From Campylobacter jejuni (GTDB lineage: Bacteria; Campylobacterota; Campylobacteria; Campylobacterales; Campylobacteraceae), in contig NZ_LN831025.1 of NCBI RefSeq assembly GCF_001457695.1, positions 248,001 through 312,000 on the forward strand: a stretch of DNA of 64,000 nt, given 5' to 3'. The translations under genes and the position numbers were made by a program. The notes below the pieces were generated by a model. That model was given only the letters and a program-made list of their open reading frames with translations, searched no databases and was not told the DNA's origin. Within the stretch, counting starts at the first letter, position 1. Each line of letters starts with the position of its first letter. Positions 56,831-64,000 of the stretch are shown here, in pieces.

Positions 56831-56858
56831 AAAGAAAAAGCTAGGAATCTCTAGTTTT
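56831..56858 (-). terminator. Possible terminator of fdxA
   Basis: On the minus strand, AAAACTAG then CTAGCTTTTTC form an imperfect stem with a six-base loop just past the fdxA stop, followed by a T-rich run. The stem has a mismatch, so support is modest. Confidence 0.4.
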
Positions 56859-56872
56859 TTAATTTTTTAAAA

Positions 56873-57157
56873 TTATGCAAAAACTGGAGTGTCCTCGTTT
56901 CTCATATCAGCACCAATATTATCACGACTTGGTTGTCCTGATTCTACAGCACTCCAAACTATACATCCATCTGTTGGGCAAGCACTGGCACAAGCTGGTT
57001 GATCATTATGTCCTACGCATTCAACGCATTTGTTTGCATAAACATAATATCTATCTTTACCTTCTGGATTGTTAGCATCATCAACGATAGCACCCACTGG
57101 ACACTCATCAATACAAGAACCACAAGCAATACATGTATCTGTAATTTTTACAGCCAT
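56873..57157 (-). CDS. fdxA: FdxA, 2[4Fe-4S] ferredoxin (Alvin type)
   Basis: This 94-residue ferredoxin has cluster motif 1 CIACGSCIDECP (about 9-20), and cluster motif 2 CVECVGHNDQPACASACP with an insert between the second and third Cys, as in the Alvin-type. A C-terminal tail (about 70-94) is rich in acidic residues. It shuttles electrons to redox enzymes. It is divergent from ahpC, a placement known for iron- and oxidant-responsive control in C. jejuni. Confidence 0.93.
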   Translation of the reverse strand: MAVKITDTCIACGSCIDECPVGAIVDDANNPEGKDRYYVYANKCVECVGHNDQPACASACPTDGCIVWSAVESGQPSRDNIGADMRNEDTPVFA

Positions 57158-57189
57158 TTTTTCTCCTTTTTAATATTAAGATTTAAAAG

Positions 57190-57195
57190 ATTTTA
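57190..57195 (-). promoter_or_regulatory. -10 element of the fdxA promoter
   Basis: TAAAAT with an upstream TG (TGCTAAAAT on the minus strand) lies about 33 bases before the fdxA ATG, an extended -10 pattern. It sits between fdxA and the large inverted repeat. Confidence 0.5.
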
Positions 57196-57208
57196 GCATA
57201 AAATTCTT

Positions 57209-57248
57209 AAATAAGGTAAATTTTGATAATCAAAAATTTACCTTATTT
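57209..57248. repeat. Perfect 16-bp inverted repeat in the fdxA-ahpC divergent gap
   Basis: AAATAAGGTAAATTTT (57209-57224) is mirrored exactly by AAAATTTACCTTATTT (57233-57248) around an 8-base centre. The gap is 205 bases and the repeat lies upstream of both promoters, so it is not at a transcript end. It could be an operator for a dimeric regulator (PerR or Fur type) or a structured element; which one is not decided by sequence. Confidence 0.7.
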
Positions 57249-57320
57249 GATAATAATTATAACTTTCTTAAATTTTTAATATTATTTTAGATATTTAAAA
57301 AAAATTAAAGATTTAAACGA

Positions 57321-57326
57321 TATAAT
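57321..57326 (+). promoter_or_regulatory. -10 element of the ahpC promoter
   Basis: TATAAT in ACGATATAATTTTG is 37 bases upstream of the ahpC ATG, with TAGGAGAAAAT as a strong ribosome site. An AT-rich palindromic stretch (ATAATAATTATAA) lies upstream at about 57250-57262 and resembles a Fur/PerR box. Confidence 0.6.
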
Positions 57327-57362
57327 TTTGTTATCAATAAAATTTATTATTTAGGAGAAAAT

Positions 57363-57959
57363 ATGATAGTTACTAAAAAAGCTTTAGATTTTACTGCTCC
57401 AGCGGTATTAGGAAACAATGAAATTGTTCAAGATTTTAATCTTTATAAAAACATAGGTCCAAAAGGAGCGGTAGTATTCTTTTATCCAAAAGATTTTACT
57501 TTTGTTTGTCCTTCAGAAATTATAGCTTTTGACAAAAGATATCAAGAATTTAAAAATCGTGGTATTGAAGTAATTGGAATTTCAGGAGATAATGAATTTT
57601 CACATTTTGCTTGGAAAAATACTCCAGTAAATCAAGGCGGTATTGGTCAGGTTAAATTTCCGCTTGTTGCTGACTTAACTAAGCAGATTGCTAGAAATTT
57701 TGATGTACTTTATGCAGAAGCAGTTGCCCTTCGTGGTTCGTTCTTGCTTGATGCTGATGGAACAGTTCGCCATGCTGTGGTTAATGATTTACCACTAGGT
57801 AGAAATATAGATGAAATGTTAAGAATGGTTGATACTATGCTTTTTACAAATGAGCATGGTGAAGTTTGTCCTGCAGGATGGAATAAGGGCGATGAAGGTA
57901 TGAAAGCTAACCCTAAAGGCGTGGCTGAATATCTTGGCAAAAACGAAGCTAAACTTTAA
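57363..57959 (+). CDS. ahpC: AhpC, 2-Cys peroxiredoxin
   Basis: This 198-residue protein has the peroxidatic Cys in FYPKDFTFVCPSEI (about C49) and the resolving Cys in GEVCPAGW (about C170), marking a typical 2-Cys Prx that reduces peroxides and organic hydroperoxides. There is no ahpF next to it, so it needs another reductant such as thioredoxin. perR, its likely repressor in C. jejuni, is at 48911. Confidence 0.95.
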   Translation: MIVTKKALDFTAPAVLGNNEIVQDFNLYKNIGPKGAVVFFYPKDFTFVCPSEIIAFDKRYQEFKNRGIEVIGISGDNEFSHFAWKNTPVNQGGIGQVKFPLVADLTKQIARNFDVLYAEAVALRGSFLLDADGTVRHAVVNDLPLGRNIDEMLRMVDTMLFTNEHGEVCPAGWNKGDEGMKANPKGVAEYLGKNEAKL

Positions 57960-57970
57960 TTTCTTAGTAT

Positions 57971-57996
57971 AAAGCCTCTTTACGAGGCTTTTTCTT
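57971..57996 (+). terminator. Rho-independent terminator of ahpC
   Basis: AAAGCCTC and GAGGCTTT form a perfect 8-bp stem with loop TTTAC, followed by a T-rich run. It is 12 bases after the ahpC stop and is the clearest GC-rich terminator in the window. Confidence 0.88.
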
Positions 57997-58034
57997 CATT
58001 TTTATTCTTTAATTGAAATTCATAAATTTTCTAC

Positions 58035-58040
58035 TATAAT
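58035..58040 (+). promoter_or_regulatory. -10 element of the flhB promoter
   Basis: TATAAT in CTACTATAATTTTAC is 38 bases before the flhB ATG. No sigma-54 GG-N10-GC or sigma-28 motif was recognised here, so transcription is probably sigma-70 driven. Confidence 0.5.
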
Positions 58041-58077
58041 TTTACACACATATTAAAATTTTTACTTAGGCTAAAAT

Positions 58078-59166
58078 ATGGCAGGCGAAGATCAAGAAAA
58101 AACAGAAGAACCCACGTCCAAAAAGATAGAAGATGCACGTAAAGAAGGTAATGTTCCAAAGTCTCAAGATGCGGCAGCTATTGTAACTTTGATAATTGGA
58201 GTAACTATAACTTTATTTATGATGAGTTTTATGGGCGAGAGAATTGTAAATTTATATAGATACTATCAAAGTTTTATTGGTGTTGAATTTGATTTGCGTA
58301 TTATTCAAGCCATTATGATTAAAAGCATTTTTGAGGTTTTAATTATTCTTGCGCCTATTGTTTTAAGTATTATGATTGCTGGGGTTTTGGGAAATATTAT
58401 GCAATTTGGTTTTATTTTTACAACTAAACCTATTATGCCAAATTTAGGAAAAATCAATCCTCTAAAAGGTTTAAAAAACCTTTTTTCATTGAAAAAAATT
58501 GTTGAAAGTATAAAAATTATTTTAAAAGTGGGCATTGTTTTTACTATAGCTTTTATAGTTTTACTTAAATTTATGCAAGAGCTTCCAAGAGTTGAGCTTT
58601 ATACTATGGTTGCACAGCTTACTTGGCTAAGAGACAGAGCTATTGTTTTAGCAGCTATTGTTATAGTTGCTTTTTTAATTATTGCTGTTTTAGATGTTTT
58701 TTTGGTGCGTTTTCAGTATTTTAAAGGTTTGCGTATGAGCAAACAAGAAATAAAAGATGAGTATAAACAAATGGAAGGAGATCCTCAGGTTAAAGGTAGA
58801 ATTCGTAGACTTCAAATGGAAGCTGCGCGTCGTCGTATGGTTCAAGATGTTGCAGGTGCGGATGTGGTGATCACAAACCCAACGCATTATGCCGTAGCTA
58901 TTCGTTATGATACAAGTAAAGAACAAGCTCCTAGGGTTGTTGCCAAAGGAGTGGATTTTCTCGCTCTTCGCATAAAACAAGTAGCCTATGAAAATAATGT
59001 TGTAGTTTATGAAAATCCTCCTTTAGCAAGAGAGCTTTATAAAGCTTGTGATGTTAATGATCTTATTCCTAGGGAAATGTTTAAAGCTGTAGCTGAGGTG
59101 CTAGGATTTGTTTATAATACAAATAATAAGAGTCGTTTAGCTGGTCAAGTAAAAAAAGGAAACTAA
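58078..59166 (+). CDS. flhB: FlhB, flagellar export gate and specificity switch
   Basis: This 362-residue protein has four membrane segments (about 28-52, 85-110, 140-165 and 185-212) and a cytoplasmic domain with the autocleavage site NPTH in VITNPTHYAVAIRYD near 265. Cleavage switches export from hook to filament substrates. The N-terminal GEDQEKTEEPTSKKIEDARK is typical. The gene ends in a hairpin shared with motB. Confidence 0.96.
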   Translation: MAGEDQEKTEEPTSKKIEDARKEGNVPKSQDAAAIVTLIIGVTITLFMMSFMGERIVNLYRYYQSFIGVEFDLRIIQAIMIKSIFEVLIILAPIVLSIMIAGVLGNIMQFGFIFTTKPIMPNLGKINPLKGLKNLFSLKKIVESIKIILKVGIVFTIAFIVLLKFMQELPRVELYTMVAQLTWLRDRAIVLAAIVIVAFLIIAVLDVFLVRFQYFKGLRMSKQEIKDEYKQMEGDPQVKGRIRRLQMEAARRRMVQDVAGADVVITNPTHYAVAIRYDTSKEQAPRVVAKGVDFLALRIKQVAYENNVVVYENPPLARELYKACDVNDLIPREMFKAVAEVLGFVYNTNNKSRLAGQVKKGN

Positions 59167-59186
59167 AACTTTTAAGGTGTTTTAGT
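59162..59186. terminator. Bidirectional hairpin at the flhB-motB stops
   Basis: ACTAAAAC and GTTTTAGT form a perfect 8-bp stem (9-base loop), extendable by GGA/TCC after a bulged base. The stem covers the flhB stop codon and the last codons of motB, so it can fold in both transcripts. Confidence 0.55.
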
Positions 59187-59915
59187 TCCTATTTTGTTAA
59201 TAAGCTCAAGAACCGATTTTTGAGTACTTGTATCTACTGTATCGACTTTAAAATATATTTCTACTCTATTATTTTCTAGAGCTTGTGGATTTCCATTGAT
59301 GGGATTATTAAGCCCGTAGCTTTTAATGCTAATGTTTTTTAAATTTTCTCCACCTTCTATAAAATATTTTAATACATTTTCCGCTCTTTGGTAGGCGAGT
59401 TCATAACTTCTTATAATAGAGTCGCTATTGTCTGTATAGCCTCTAATTTCTATTTTTGCTTGAGGTGGCAAATATGTTGTTAGTTCAGCCGTACGTTTTA
59501 AATAATCTTGTATATCAGCTGAAACGATTTGAGCGCTACCTCTTTCAAATTCAACTTTAGATGGAAGGTTAAGAGCAACCTGATTGTCGCTTTGATCTAG
59601 AGCCGCTTGAAGACGTTTGATAGTTTCTTGCTGTGTCATAGTCATTTGTTTTAATGATTTGAGTTCATCACTTTCTTCTTTTGCTGCACCTTTGTACTTT
59701 TCTTGAGTTTTAGCTTCTTCTTTGACTGTTTGGGTAGAGGTGTAATCAAAAATTTTTACAAATTCTGTTTTTAATGCTTCTACTTTAGCTGGATTTGTTT
59801 TAGAAATTGCCCAAAGAGCAATAAAGAGTGCTAAAAGCAAACTTAGAAAGTCTGCATAAGGCACAGCCCATTTTTCACCTGCTGGACATTCTGGGCATTT
59901 ATGTTTTTTAGCCAT
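59172..59915 (-). CDS. motB: MotB, flagellar stator subunit
   Basis: This 247-residue protein has one membrane helix with the proton-channel Asp (VPYADFLSLLLALFIALWA, about D22), a linker-coiled region (about 60-110) and a C-terminal OmpA/peptidoglycan-binding domain (IEIRGYTDNSDS, NNRVEIYF). With MotA it forms the stator anchored to the wall. It follows motA by 2 bases. Confidence 0.95.
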   Translation of the reverse strand: MAKKHKCPECPAGEKWAVPYADFLSLLLALFIALWAISKTNPAKVEALKTEFVKIFDYTSTQTVKEEAKTQEKYKGAAKEESDELKSLKQMTMTQQETIKRLQAALDQSDNQVALNLPSKVEFERGSAQIVSADIQDYLKRTAELTTYLPPQAKIEIRGYTDNSDSIIRSYELAYQRAENVLKYFIEGGENLKNISIKSYGLNNPINGNPQALENNRVEIYFKVDTVDTSTQKSVLELINKIGTKTP

Positions 59916-59917
59916 TT

Positions 59918-60694
59918 TTAACCTTTGTCAAATTGTGAAATTCTTGGATCATCGTGACTTAAGAAGTTAAAAAGTTTAGCTTCTAAATCTCTAGGATTAG
60001 CACCTTCTGCAATTCCTTTTATAGCTTCAGTAATAACAATTTGCTCTTTTACAAGATCCATTCCATTAGCTTTTAATTTTTTTCCCCAAGGAGCAAAAAG
60101 TGCATAAGCGCCAAAAATTCCCGTAACTGTAGCTGTGAAAGCACCTGAAATACCTGCTGCCATTGCTTGAGGATTGTCTAGTAATTTAAGAGCTAAAATA
60201 AGTCCAAAAACCGCTCCAACAAGCCCCATGGTAGGACAAGTCTCTCCAAATACTATCCAATATTCTGCACATTCTTTATAATGCTCTTCAAGTTGTTCAG
60301 TTTGTATTTCCATGCTTTCATGAATTTCTTCAAAGCTTTTACCATCTACAAGCATCATCATAGCATTTTTTAAAAATTCATTTTCAATCTCACTGGTTCT
60401 TGATTCTAACGCTAAAAGACCATCTCGTCTTGCAATAATAGCAAATTCTATTAACTGGGCTATCCTTTCGGGTAAATTTACTCCAGAACCTTTAAAAACA
60501 ACTTTGAGTTCTTTGTAGGCTGCTTTTACAATTTTTTTATGCGTAGAAGTCATTGCGCAAAATGCAGCTGTTGGCATAACTATGAGAAAGGAAGAAAGAT
60601 GCACAACATGTAAAGGATTACCACCTTCTAGTATATCTCCTACCGAAATACTAGTAACTGCAAGCACCATTCCTAATATGGTTGAAAGATCCAT
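59918..60694 (-). CDS. motA: MotA, flagellar stator subunit
   Basis: This 258-residue membrane protein has four segments: about 5-25, 35-50, 150-172 (CPTMGLVGAVFGLILALKLL) and 182-203 (GISGAFTATVTGIFGAYALFAPW). The MotA_ExbB signature is present, and a cytoplasmic loop (about 60-140) holds charged residues that touch FliG. It lies 15 bases after polA on the same strand, so readthrough from polA is possible. Confidence 0.95.
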   Translation of the reverse strand: MDLSTILGMVLAVTSISVGDILEGGNPLHVVHLSSFLIVMPTAAFCAMTSTHKKIVKAAYKELKVVFKGSGVNLPERIAQLIEFAIIARRDGLLALESRTSEIENEFLKNAMMMLVDGKSFEEIHESMEIQTEQLEEHYKECAEYWIVFGETCPTMGLVGAVFGLILALKLLDNPQAMAAGISGAFTATVTGIFGAYALFAPWGKKLKANGMDLVKEQIVITEAIKGIAEGANPRDLEAKLFNFLSHDDPRISQFDKG

Positions 60695-60709
60695 TAATTA
60701 TCTCCTTGA

Positions 60710-63349
60710 TTATTTTAAATCGCCCCAATTTTTGGCGATACTTGAACTTGTTTTTAATTTTACTTTTAATTTTACTATATTTTCCATAATATCTCTAGTT
60801 TTTTTTACAAAATTTTCACACAAATCGTCTTTTACTTCAAAAATTAATTCATCGTGAATTTGCAAAATAAGCTTTTTGTCTTCATTTAATTCTTTATTGA
60901 TTTCTAGCATTGCAAGTTTGATTACATCTGCTGCTGAGCCTTGCAAGATTGAATTAATGCTTTCTCTTTCATACATGGCAATTTGCATAGGTTTTGCGTT
61001 TTCAAAATCAAAATAACGCTTGCGACCGCTTAAAGTAGTGATAAAACCATTTTGTTTAGCTTCGTTTTTAACTTTTTCAAAATATTTCTTAATGCTAGTA
61101 AAATTTTCAAAATATTTTTCTATGTAAGATTTGGCTAAATTAGCTTCTATTTTTAAATTTTGACTTAAGGTTTTATAACCCATACCATAAATAAGTCCAA
61201 AATTTATACTTTTTGCAACACTTCTGGTTTCATAATTGCTTTCACCAAAAATCATTATTGCTGTTCTTGCGTGTATATCTTCATCATTGGCAAAAGCATT
61301 TAAAAGTTTTTCATCTTCGCTAAAATGTGCAAGCATTCTCAGTTCGATTTGAGAATAATCAAGAGAGATAAAACTAAATCCATCTTTAGCTACAAAGCAA
61401 GATTTATAATCTTTTGCATATTGTCCGTGTGCAGGGATGTTTTGCAAATTTGGATCCTTAGATGAAAGACGTCCTGTAGCGGTTCCAGTTTGTAAAAAAC
61501 TTGAATAAATGCGTGAATTTTTATCTTTTAACGCTAGTTTTAACAAAGGTTCGCAATAAGTGGAATAAAGTTTGGCAAGTTCTCTATAATCTAAAATTTT
61601 AGCAATTACAGGATGTTTATCTAAAAGTATATTTAAAACTTTTTCATCGGTAGAATATCCTGTTTTTCCTTTTTTTCCGCTTGGGAGTTTGAGTTTTTCA
61701 AAAAGTATATCACCCATTTGTTTAGGTGAATTTAGATTAAATCTATCCTCACAAAGAGTATAAATTTCTTCACTTAAATTTTTGATTTCATTTTCAAATT
61801 TTTTCATAAGGATTTCAAGTGCATTTGTATCAAGCTTTATGCCATTTTCTTCCATCATCATAATGATTTTAATGAAATCAAATTCACAGTTTTTAGCAAG
61901 TTCTAATAAAGGAGTTTCAAGATTTTTTAAAAAATAAAGATAAAATCTTAAAGTGATATAAGCATCTTCTGCAGCGTATTTACAAGCTTTTTCAAGTTCT
62001 ACACTTGCAAAATTTTCTCCTTTTTTAACAAGGCTTTCAAAATGCAAGGTTTCGTAATTAAAAAGTCTTAAGGCTAAATCATCCATATTTACTCTTAAAG
62101 AAGGATTTTTAAGCCATGCTAAAATCATTGTATCTGCGTATTTTTGAGGTAAATTTAAGTCAAAATTGTTTTGAATGATTTTAAAATCATATTTGAGATT
62201 GTGCCCTATAACAAAATGATTAAAGATTACTTCTATAGCTTTTTTGGCACTTTGCAATGAGATTTGCTCACCTACTCCAAGATAATTATGAGTTAAAGGC
62301 ACGTAAAAGGCTTCATTTTCATTCATGCAAAAACTAAAACCAACAATTTTTGCTTCTTTAGTATCAAGTCCTGTGGTTTCGGTATCAAAAGCAATAATAC
62401 TTTCTTTATCAAGGGTATTTAAAATTTCAAAAAGTTTGTTTTCATCTTGTACTAAAGTGGCTTTAAAACCTAAATTTTTATCTTTATTATCAGGATTTTG
62501 ACGCAGTTTTTTAAGCAAAGTATTAAGTTCGTAATGTTCTAAAATTTCAAGTATTTTTAAAAGAGGTTCTTCATCAGGATAAGTGGCTTTTTCTATGAGA
62601 TTTTGTACTTCTAAATTGTCATACAAAGAAGCTAATTTTTTGCTTAAAAATGCATTTTCCTTACCCTCTAAAAGCAAGTTACGACTTCTTTCGTTACGTA
62701 CTAGGGTTAAATTTTCATAAATTCCCTCTATGCTACCAAACTCATCAAGCAAGGTTTTAGCTCCTTTTGCACCTATACCTTTAACGCCTGGAATATTATC
62801 AGAACTATCCCCACAAAGAGCTAAAAAATCTCTGATTTGATTAGGTTTTACTCCGTATTTTCCTAAACACGCTGCTTCATCATAGTCGTTTTTAGAAATA
62901 GGACTGTAAATGCTTGTTTTACCATCTTTTATGAGTTGATAAAGATCTTTATCTTGAGTGATAATACGTACAAAAATATCTCTATTTTCACAAGTTTTTA
63001 CAAAAGAAGCAATGATATCATCAGCTTCATAACCTTCCCTAGAAACGCTTATGAAACCCATTTTTTCTATCATCTTTATGCAAATTGGAATTTGTTCTAG
63101 AAGTTCAGGTGGCGGTGGAGTGCGATTTTGTTTATAGTTTGGATCAATTTCGCTACGAAAAGTTTTTCCTTTGGAATCTAATGCAAAAACAATATAATCA
63201 CTTTTATATTCATTTTTTAAGCTATAAATAAAATTTGCAAAACCGCTAATCATTCCACTAGCTTGTCCTTGTGAATTTTTAAAACCTTTTAATGCGTAGT
63301 AAAGTCTGAAAAAAAATCCAAAAGTATCAATAATAGTTAAAGTTTTCAT
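60710..63349 (-). CDS. polA: PolA, DNA polymerase I
   Basis: This 879-residue protein has the 5' nuclease domain (about 1-280; FALDSKGKTFRSEIDPNYKQNR, GYEADDIIAS), a 3'-5' exonuclease domain with intact Exo motifs (IAFDTETTGLDT, GHNLKYDF, YAAEDAYITL), and the polymerase domain with DYSQIELRMLAH, KSINFGLIYGMG and QIHDELIFEV. All three activities are predicted. Related Helicobacter enzymes have lost proofreading residues; this one retains them. Confidence 0.96.
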   Translation of the reverse strand: MKTLTIIDTFGFFFRLYYALKGFKNSQGQASGMISGFANFIYSLKNEYKSDYIVFALDSKGKTFRSEIDPNYKQNRTPPPPELLEQIPICIKMIEKMGFISVSREGYEADDIIASFVKTCENRDIFVRIITQDKDLYQLIKDGKTSIYSPISKNDYDEAACLGKYGVKPNQIRDFLALCGDSSDNIPGVKGIGAKGAKTLLDEFGSIEGIYENLTLVRNERSRNLLLEGKENAFLSKKLASLYDNLEVQNLIEKATYPDEEPLLKILEILEHYELNTLLKKLRQNPDNKDKNLGFKATLVQDENKLFEILNTLDKESIIAFDTETTGLDTKEAKIVGFSFCMNENEAFYVPLTHNYLGVGEQISLQSAKKAIEVIFNHFVIGHNLKYDFKIIQNNFDLNLPQKYADTMILAWLKNPSLRVNMDDLALRLFNYETLHFESLVKKGENFASVELEKACKYAAEDAYITLRFYLYFLKNLETPLLELAKNCEFDFIKIIMMMEENGIKLDTNALEILMKKFENEIKNLSEEIYTLCEDRFNLNSPKQMGDILFEKLKLPSGKKGKTGYSTDEKVLNILLDKHPVIAKILDYRELAKLYSTYCEPLLKLALKDKNSRIYSSFLQTGTATGRLSSKDPNLQNIPAHGQYAKDYKSCFVAKDGFSFISLDYSQIELRMLAHFSEDEKLLNAFANDEDIHARTAIMIFGESNYETRSVAKSINFGLIYGMGYKTLSQNLKIEANLAKSYIEKYFENFTSIKKYFEKVKNEAKQNGFITTLSGRKRYFDFENAKPMQIAMYERESINSILQGSAADVIKLAMLEINKELNEDKKLILQIHDELIFEVKDDLCENFVKKTRDIMENIVKLKVKLKTSSSIAKNWGDLK

Positions 63350-63460
63350 AATAATTTCTTCTTTTGATAAAATATATTTTTTGGTTATATTATTTCAAAA
63401 TTTTGCTTAAAATGTCTCGAAATTTAAAGATATTTAAGCGAAAATACTTCAATTTTTAGT

Positions 63461-63466
63461 CATAAT
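63461..63466 (+). promoter_or_regulatory. Possible -10 element of the terminal transporter gene
   Basis: CATAAT in TTAGTCATAATATCG lies 46 bases before the transporter ATG. The 163-base gap 63350-63512 separates divergent polA and this gene and should hold both promoters. Confidence 0.35.
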
Positions 63467-63512
63467 ATCGAGTAGAGTAAAAATTTTATATGAATAATGT
63501 AAGGAAAATGTA

Positions 63513-64000
63513 ATGACAAATCAGCAAATTGATGGAATTGCAGATAAGAATTTTAACACACCTGAAGGTAGAAAAGTTTTTAAAAAGGCAGTTTTTTCTT
63601 GCTGGTTGGGAACTGCTATGGAATATGCAGATTTTGCACTTTATGGTTTAGCAGCTGCAACAATTTTTTCAGAAGTATTTTTTCCTGAGCAAACTCCAGT
63701 AATTGCACTTTTGCTTAGTTTTGTAACTTATGGCATAGGTTTTATTGCAAGACCTATTGGGGCTTTGTTTTTTGGTCATTTAGGTGATAAACACGGAAGA
63801 AAAAATGTTATGATGGCTACAATAGCTTTAATGGGAATTTCAACTACTCTGATAGATTTTATCCCAAGTTATGCAGTGATTGGTGTTTGGGCGCCTATTT
63901 GTTTGGTTGCATTACGTTTTATGCAGGGTTTTGGCGCAGGAGCTGAACTTTCAGGTGGAACAGTTATGCTAGGAGAATATGCTCCTAGCAAGAGAAGAGG
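63513..64000 (+). CDS. MHS-family metabolite:H+ symporter (MFS), 5' part
   Basis: The visible 162 residues run off the window. After a polar start (MTNQQIDGIADKNF), they show FSCWLGTAMEYADFALYGLAAA, GIGFIARPIGALFFGHLGDKHGRKNVM (the MFS loop 2-3 signature) and RFMQGFGAGAELSGGTVMLGEYAP, which are typical of the MHS subfamily (KgtP, ProP, ShiA). The substrate cannot be set from this part. The ATG at 63513 follows AAGGAAA. Confidence 0.85.
   Translation, partial: MTNQQIDGIADKNFNTPEGRKVFKKAVFSCWLGTAMEYADFALYGLAAATIFSEVFFPEQTPVIALLLSFVTYGIGFIARPIGALFFGHLGDKHGRKNVMMATIALMGISTTLIDFIPSYAVIGVWAPICLVALRFMQGFGAGAELSGGTVMLGEYAPSKRR

Noticed and set aside
57209-57248. The fdxA-ahpC inverted repeat as a terminator
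   Set aside because: It lies upstream of both genes, which diverge from it, so no known transcript ends there.

Overview
The window is AT-rich, densely packed bacterial DNA, and its gene content and order match Campylobacter jejuni or a very close relative. I recognise the C. jejuni run fabZ-lpxA-clpX-mreBC-carB, tal-serB-cheWAV-greA-lpxB, peb3-glpT-surE, mod-bio, rplY-pth, lysA-pheA-hisC, fliFGH-dxs-perR, ubiE-xseA-serC, fabH-plsX-rpmF-ndk-fdxA, ahpC-flhB-motBA-polA. Comparisons with the reference strain NCTC 11168 below are from memory, not from an alignment. No rRNA, tRNA, CRISPR array or transposase was seen.

Layout. 1-7464 (+): the end of fabZ, lpxA, clpX, mreB, mreC and carB. 7465-9247 (+): a two-gene restriction-modification cassette (gamma-class adenine methyltransferase plus a probable endonuclease) wedged between carB and a short Sua5/YrdC gene. 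9667-17414 (-): transaldolase, serB, the chemotaxis genes cheW, cheA (with a fused receiver) and cheV, a metallophosphoesterase that appears to start at ATT, greA and lpxB. 17411-23809 (-): a defence island inserted directly upstream of lpxB. It carries type III res and mod, then an OLD/AAA_15-like ATPase and a small TOPRIM protein; the last pair recalls PARIS/AbiL-type abortive-infection systems. 23908-26111 (-): two decayed genes, the peb3 adhesin and glpT.

26290-29162 (+): surE, a TcdA-like E1 enzyme, a GNAT gene with a damaged-looking start, and a frameshifted CPBP membrane protease. The last lies where NCTC 11168 carries panBCD and an OXA beta-lactamase, both absent here. 29174-31857 (-): molybdate ABC transporter. 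31908-36284: biotin synthesis (bioC, bioG, bioF, bioD on -, bioA on +). 36294-36949 (-): paired SMR transporters. 37081-53866 (+): housekeeping, amino-acid, flagellar and isoprenoid genes, perR, a divergent CYTH/CHAD-like protein, ubiE, xseA, serC and a RidA-like protein. 53863-57157 (-): fabH, plsX, rpmF, a YceD-like gene, ndk and fdxA. 57363-59166 (+): ahpC and flhB. 59172-63349 (-): motB, motA and polA. 63513-64000 (+): the start of a metabolite:proton symporter.

How it fits together. Neighbouring genes commonly overlap by 1-11 bases (TAATG, ATGA), so long co-transcribed runs are likely. The notable one runs on the minus strand from res at 23.8 kb to tal at 9.7 kb, which would place lipid A and chemotaxis genes downstream of the defence island. 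Several genes are decaying (peb3, glpT, the CPBP protease, perhaps the GNAT), so this lineage differs from the reference in surface antigens, uptake and vitamin synthesis. Non-coding structures worth attention are a 12-bp hairpin covering the start of the CYTH/CHAD-like gene, a perfect 16-bp inverted repeat between fdxA and ahpC, and hairpins built into the stop codons of convergent genes.
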